This document shows positions 14,749 through 15,715 of a stretch of 15,715 bases of DNA, piece after piece. The position numbers and the translations under genes were made by a program. Each line of letters starts with the position of its first letter. Position 1 is the stretch's first letter. Source of the stretch: Acidobacteriaceae bacterium (GTDB lineage Bacteria; Acidobacteriota; Terriglobia; Terriglobales; Acidobacteriaceae); assembly GCA_003154055.1 (NCBI GenBank), contig PMCH01000300.1, positions 2,312 through 18,026 of the forward strand, in the 5' to 3' direction. The notes under the pieces are model-generated. The model did no database searches. It was not told the origin of the DNA and was given only the letters and a program-made list of their open reading frames with translations.

Positions 14749-15312
14749 ATGGAAGAGCGCAAGCTTCCGGGCGCCATCATCATGCCGCAAAAGCTCATGG
14801 ATGTTCTCATGTTAGGTCGCTGTTCGCACGAGTTTTCCTGGCCTCGGCGATCCGCCAACGGAGAGTACTACCAGGTTTGCCTGTTGTGCGCCGTCGCCTA
14901 CCAGTACGACTGGAAGACGATGCGGCGGGGAACGCGGGTCGAGCACCCGGTCCCGGAAACCACGGCGGCACGGCGGCGGTCGGGGCAAAAACAGCCGACC
15001 TGGGTGCCGCGCGCGCGTCGTTTGAAGTTGAGCCTGCCGATTCGTTACCGGGTAAAAAATCTGGCCAGTTGGTACGAGGGCAACATCCAGAACATCAGCC
15101 AGTCGGGCGTCATGTTCTTCGGATCGCAACAACTGCCGGCCAACGCACTGGTGGAGATGGTGTTCGAAATGCCGGAAGAAATTTCGGGACAGAAAAACAG
15201 CAGCGTCCTCTGCCAGGGCCGCCTGATTCGCGCGAAAGAGTCGCACGCCTCCGAGGACACTTTCGGACTGGCTGCATCCATTCTGGACTATCGGTTCCTG
15301 CACCAGGGCTGA
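14749..15312 (+). CDS. PilZ-domain protein with Cys/His N-terminal segment
   Basis: 187 residues from the ATG chosen here. The N-terminal half (about 20-60) has C25, H27, C44 and C47 in the context CSHEFSW, VCLLC, YQYDWKTM, a spacing that could bind zinc. The C-terminal half is a PilZ domain (about 88-185): RARR (88-91), PIRYRV, then NISQSG (115-120), the NxSxxG half of the c-di-GMP-binding motif; the RxxxR half is degenerate. Possible roles are as a c-di-GMP receptor or a structural PilZ relative. The frame stays open further upstream to an ATG at 14548, but that would overlap mobA by 96 bases, so a later start is preferred; GTG 14698 is an alternative. The Shine-Dalgarno is poor. It lies divergent to mobA, and no terminator is obvious after it. 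Confidence 0.8.
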   Translation: MEERKLPGAIIMPQKLMDVLMLGRCSHEFSWPRRSANGEYYQVCLLCAVAYQYDWKTMRRGTRVEHPVPETTAARRRSGQKQPTWVPRARRLKLSLPIRYRVKNLASWYEGNIQNISQSGVMFFGSQQLPANALVEMVFEMPEEISGQKNSSVLCQGRLIRAKESHASEDTFGLAASILDYRFLHQG

Positions 15313-15376
15313 GCGGCGATTCGGGAATACGGACCTGCGCCCAACACCAGCCTCCAACGCACGAGTCTAGCCAACC

Positions 15377-15405
15377 CAGCCTGAAATTTTGGTGTGCCCA
15401 GGCTG
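15377..15405. other. 7-bp inverted repeat in the PilZ/BON gap
   Basis: CAGCCTG (15377-15383) and CAGGCTG (15399-15405) form a perfect 7-bp stem with a 15-base loop, about 65 bases after the PilZ stop and 50 bases before the BON gene ATG. No T-run follows. The rest of the 146-base gap shows no clear promoter. Confidence 0.35.
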
Positions 15406-15458
15406 CTTGCCAGCATCTAAACTACAGAGAATCTCGTCTTCCAATTTCTGAGGTGTTT

Positions 15459-15715
15459 ATGAGATCCAGGGCAAGAGTTTATGCAGGGTTGGTTCTATTG
15501 CTGGCGGTGGTGGCGATGGGCGCGGGTTGCGCCAAGACGCCGAATGACAGCCAGGTGACCAGCCAGGTGCAGGAGAAGCTGAGCGCCGATTCCGGCTTGC
15601 AGGGCAAGGCGATTACGGTGCAGACCGCGGAGGGAGTGGTCACACTCTCAGGCGTGGTGGAGAATGACGCGCAACGGACGGCCGCCGCGCGCTATGCGTC
15701 AGCGGTCCCAGGCAT
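15459..15715 (+). CDS. BON-domain lipoprotein, 3'-truncated by window
   Basis: About 85 residues are visible before the window ends. The start is ATG at 15459 after AGG (15451-15453). A signal sequence with hydrophobic core GLVLLLAVVAMGAGC ends at C24; GAGC is an imperfect lipobox (G at -3), so lipidation is likely but not certain. The visible mature part (from about 28) is an early BON domain: SQVTSQVQEKLSADSGLQGK, then ITVQTAEGVVTLSGVVEND. BON domains occur in osmotic-stress and envelope proteins such as OsmY and bind or stabilise membranes. The remainder of the domain, and any second BON or LysM domain, is beyond the edge. Confidence 0.8.
   Translation, partial: MRSRARVYAGLVLLLAVVAMGAGCAKTPNDSQVTSQVQEKLSADSGLQGKAITVQTAEGVVTLSGVVENDAQRTAAARYASAVPG

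Noticed and set aside
15389..15432. Sigma70 promoter for the BON gene
   Set aside because: TTGGTG or TTGCCA boxes cannot be matched to a -10 hexamer at 16-18 bases.

Overview
This window looks like chromosomal DNA from a high-GC, Gram-negative soil-type bacterium, most likely an Acidobacteriota member (Terriglobia/Koribacter-like). That assignment is an inference from protein style, outer-membrane features (secretin, TonB-type and BON-domain envelope proteins, a Mla-type ATPase), gene mix and short-period intergenic repeats. No rRNA or other marker gene is present to prove it. Nearly all the sequence is coding and no gap exceeds 300 bases. I see no tRNA, rRNA, CRISPR array, insertion sequence, phage gene or obvious transferred island.

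Layout: the 3' part of a secretin gene enters from the left on the plus strand (to 947) and meets a long minus-strand block head-on. In transcription order that block holds a HddA-like GHMP sugar kinase (7875-6838), a secreted protein of unknown function with a BamE-like segment (6742-5753), a stand-alone periplasmic TonB C-terminal domain (5725-5291), glutamine-dependent NAD+ synthetase NadE (5228-3588), a secreted TPR protein (3511-1901) and a secreted DsbA-like thioredoxin-fold protein (1870-959). Two internal promoters are visible, at 6769-6774 and 3545-3573, so the block is probably three or more transcripts.

From 8119 the plus strand carries a membrane HD-GYP c-di-GMP phosphodiesterase, the SRP receptor ftsY, a 75-residue single-pass membrane protein, ribD and ribE (riboflavin synthase). 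After ribE come two minus-strand genes, mobA (molybdopterin guanylyltransferase) and an MlaF-like ABC ATPase without a permease next to it. Divergent from mobA is a PilZ protein with a Cys/His N-terminal segment, followed by a BON-domain lipoprotein cut off by the window end.

Functional themes are core metabolism (NAD, riboflavin, molybdenum cofactor), envelope biogenesis (secretin, SRP receptor, Dsb-like, TonB-like, Mla-like, BON) and c-di-GMP signalling (one hydrolase, one candidate receptor). No coherent new multi-gene system is evident. The least explained structure lies in the gaps of the 9.9-13.3 kb region: two different 7-bp phased repeat arrays and a pair of inverted 8-bp phased repeats around the small membrane-protein gene, some overlapping its ribosome-binding site or able to fold into hairpins.
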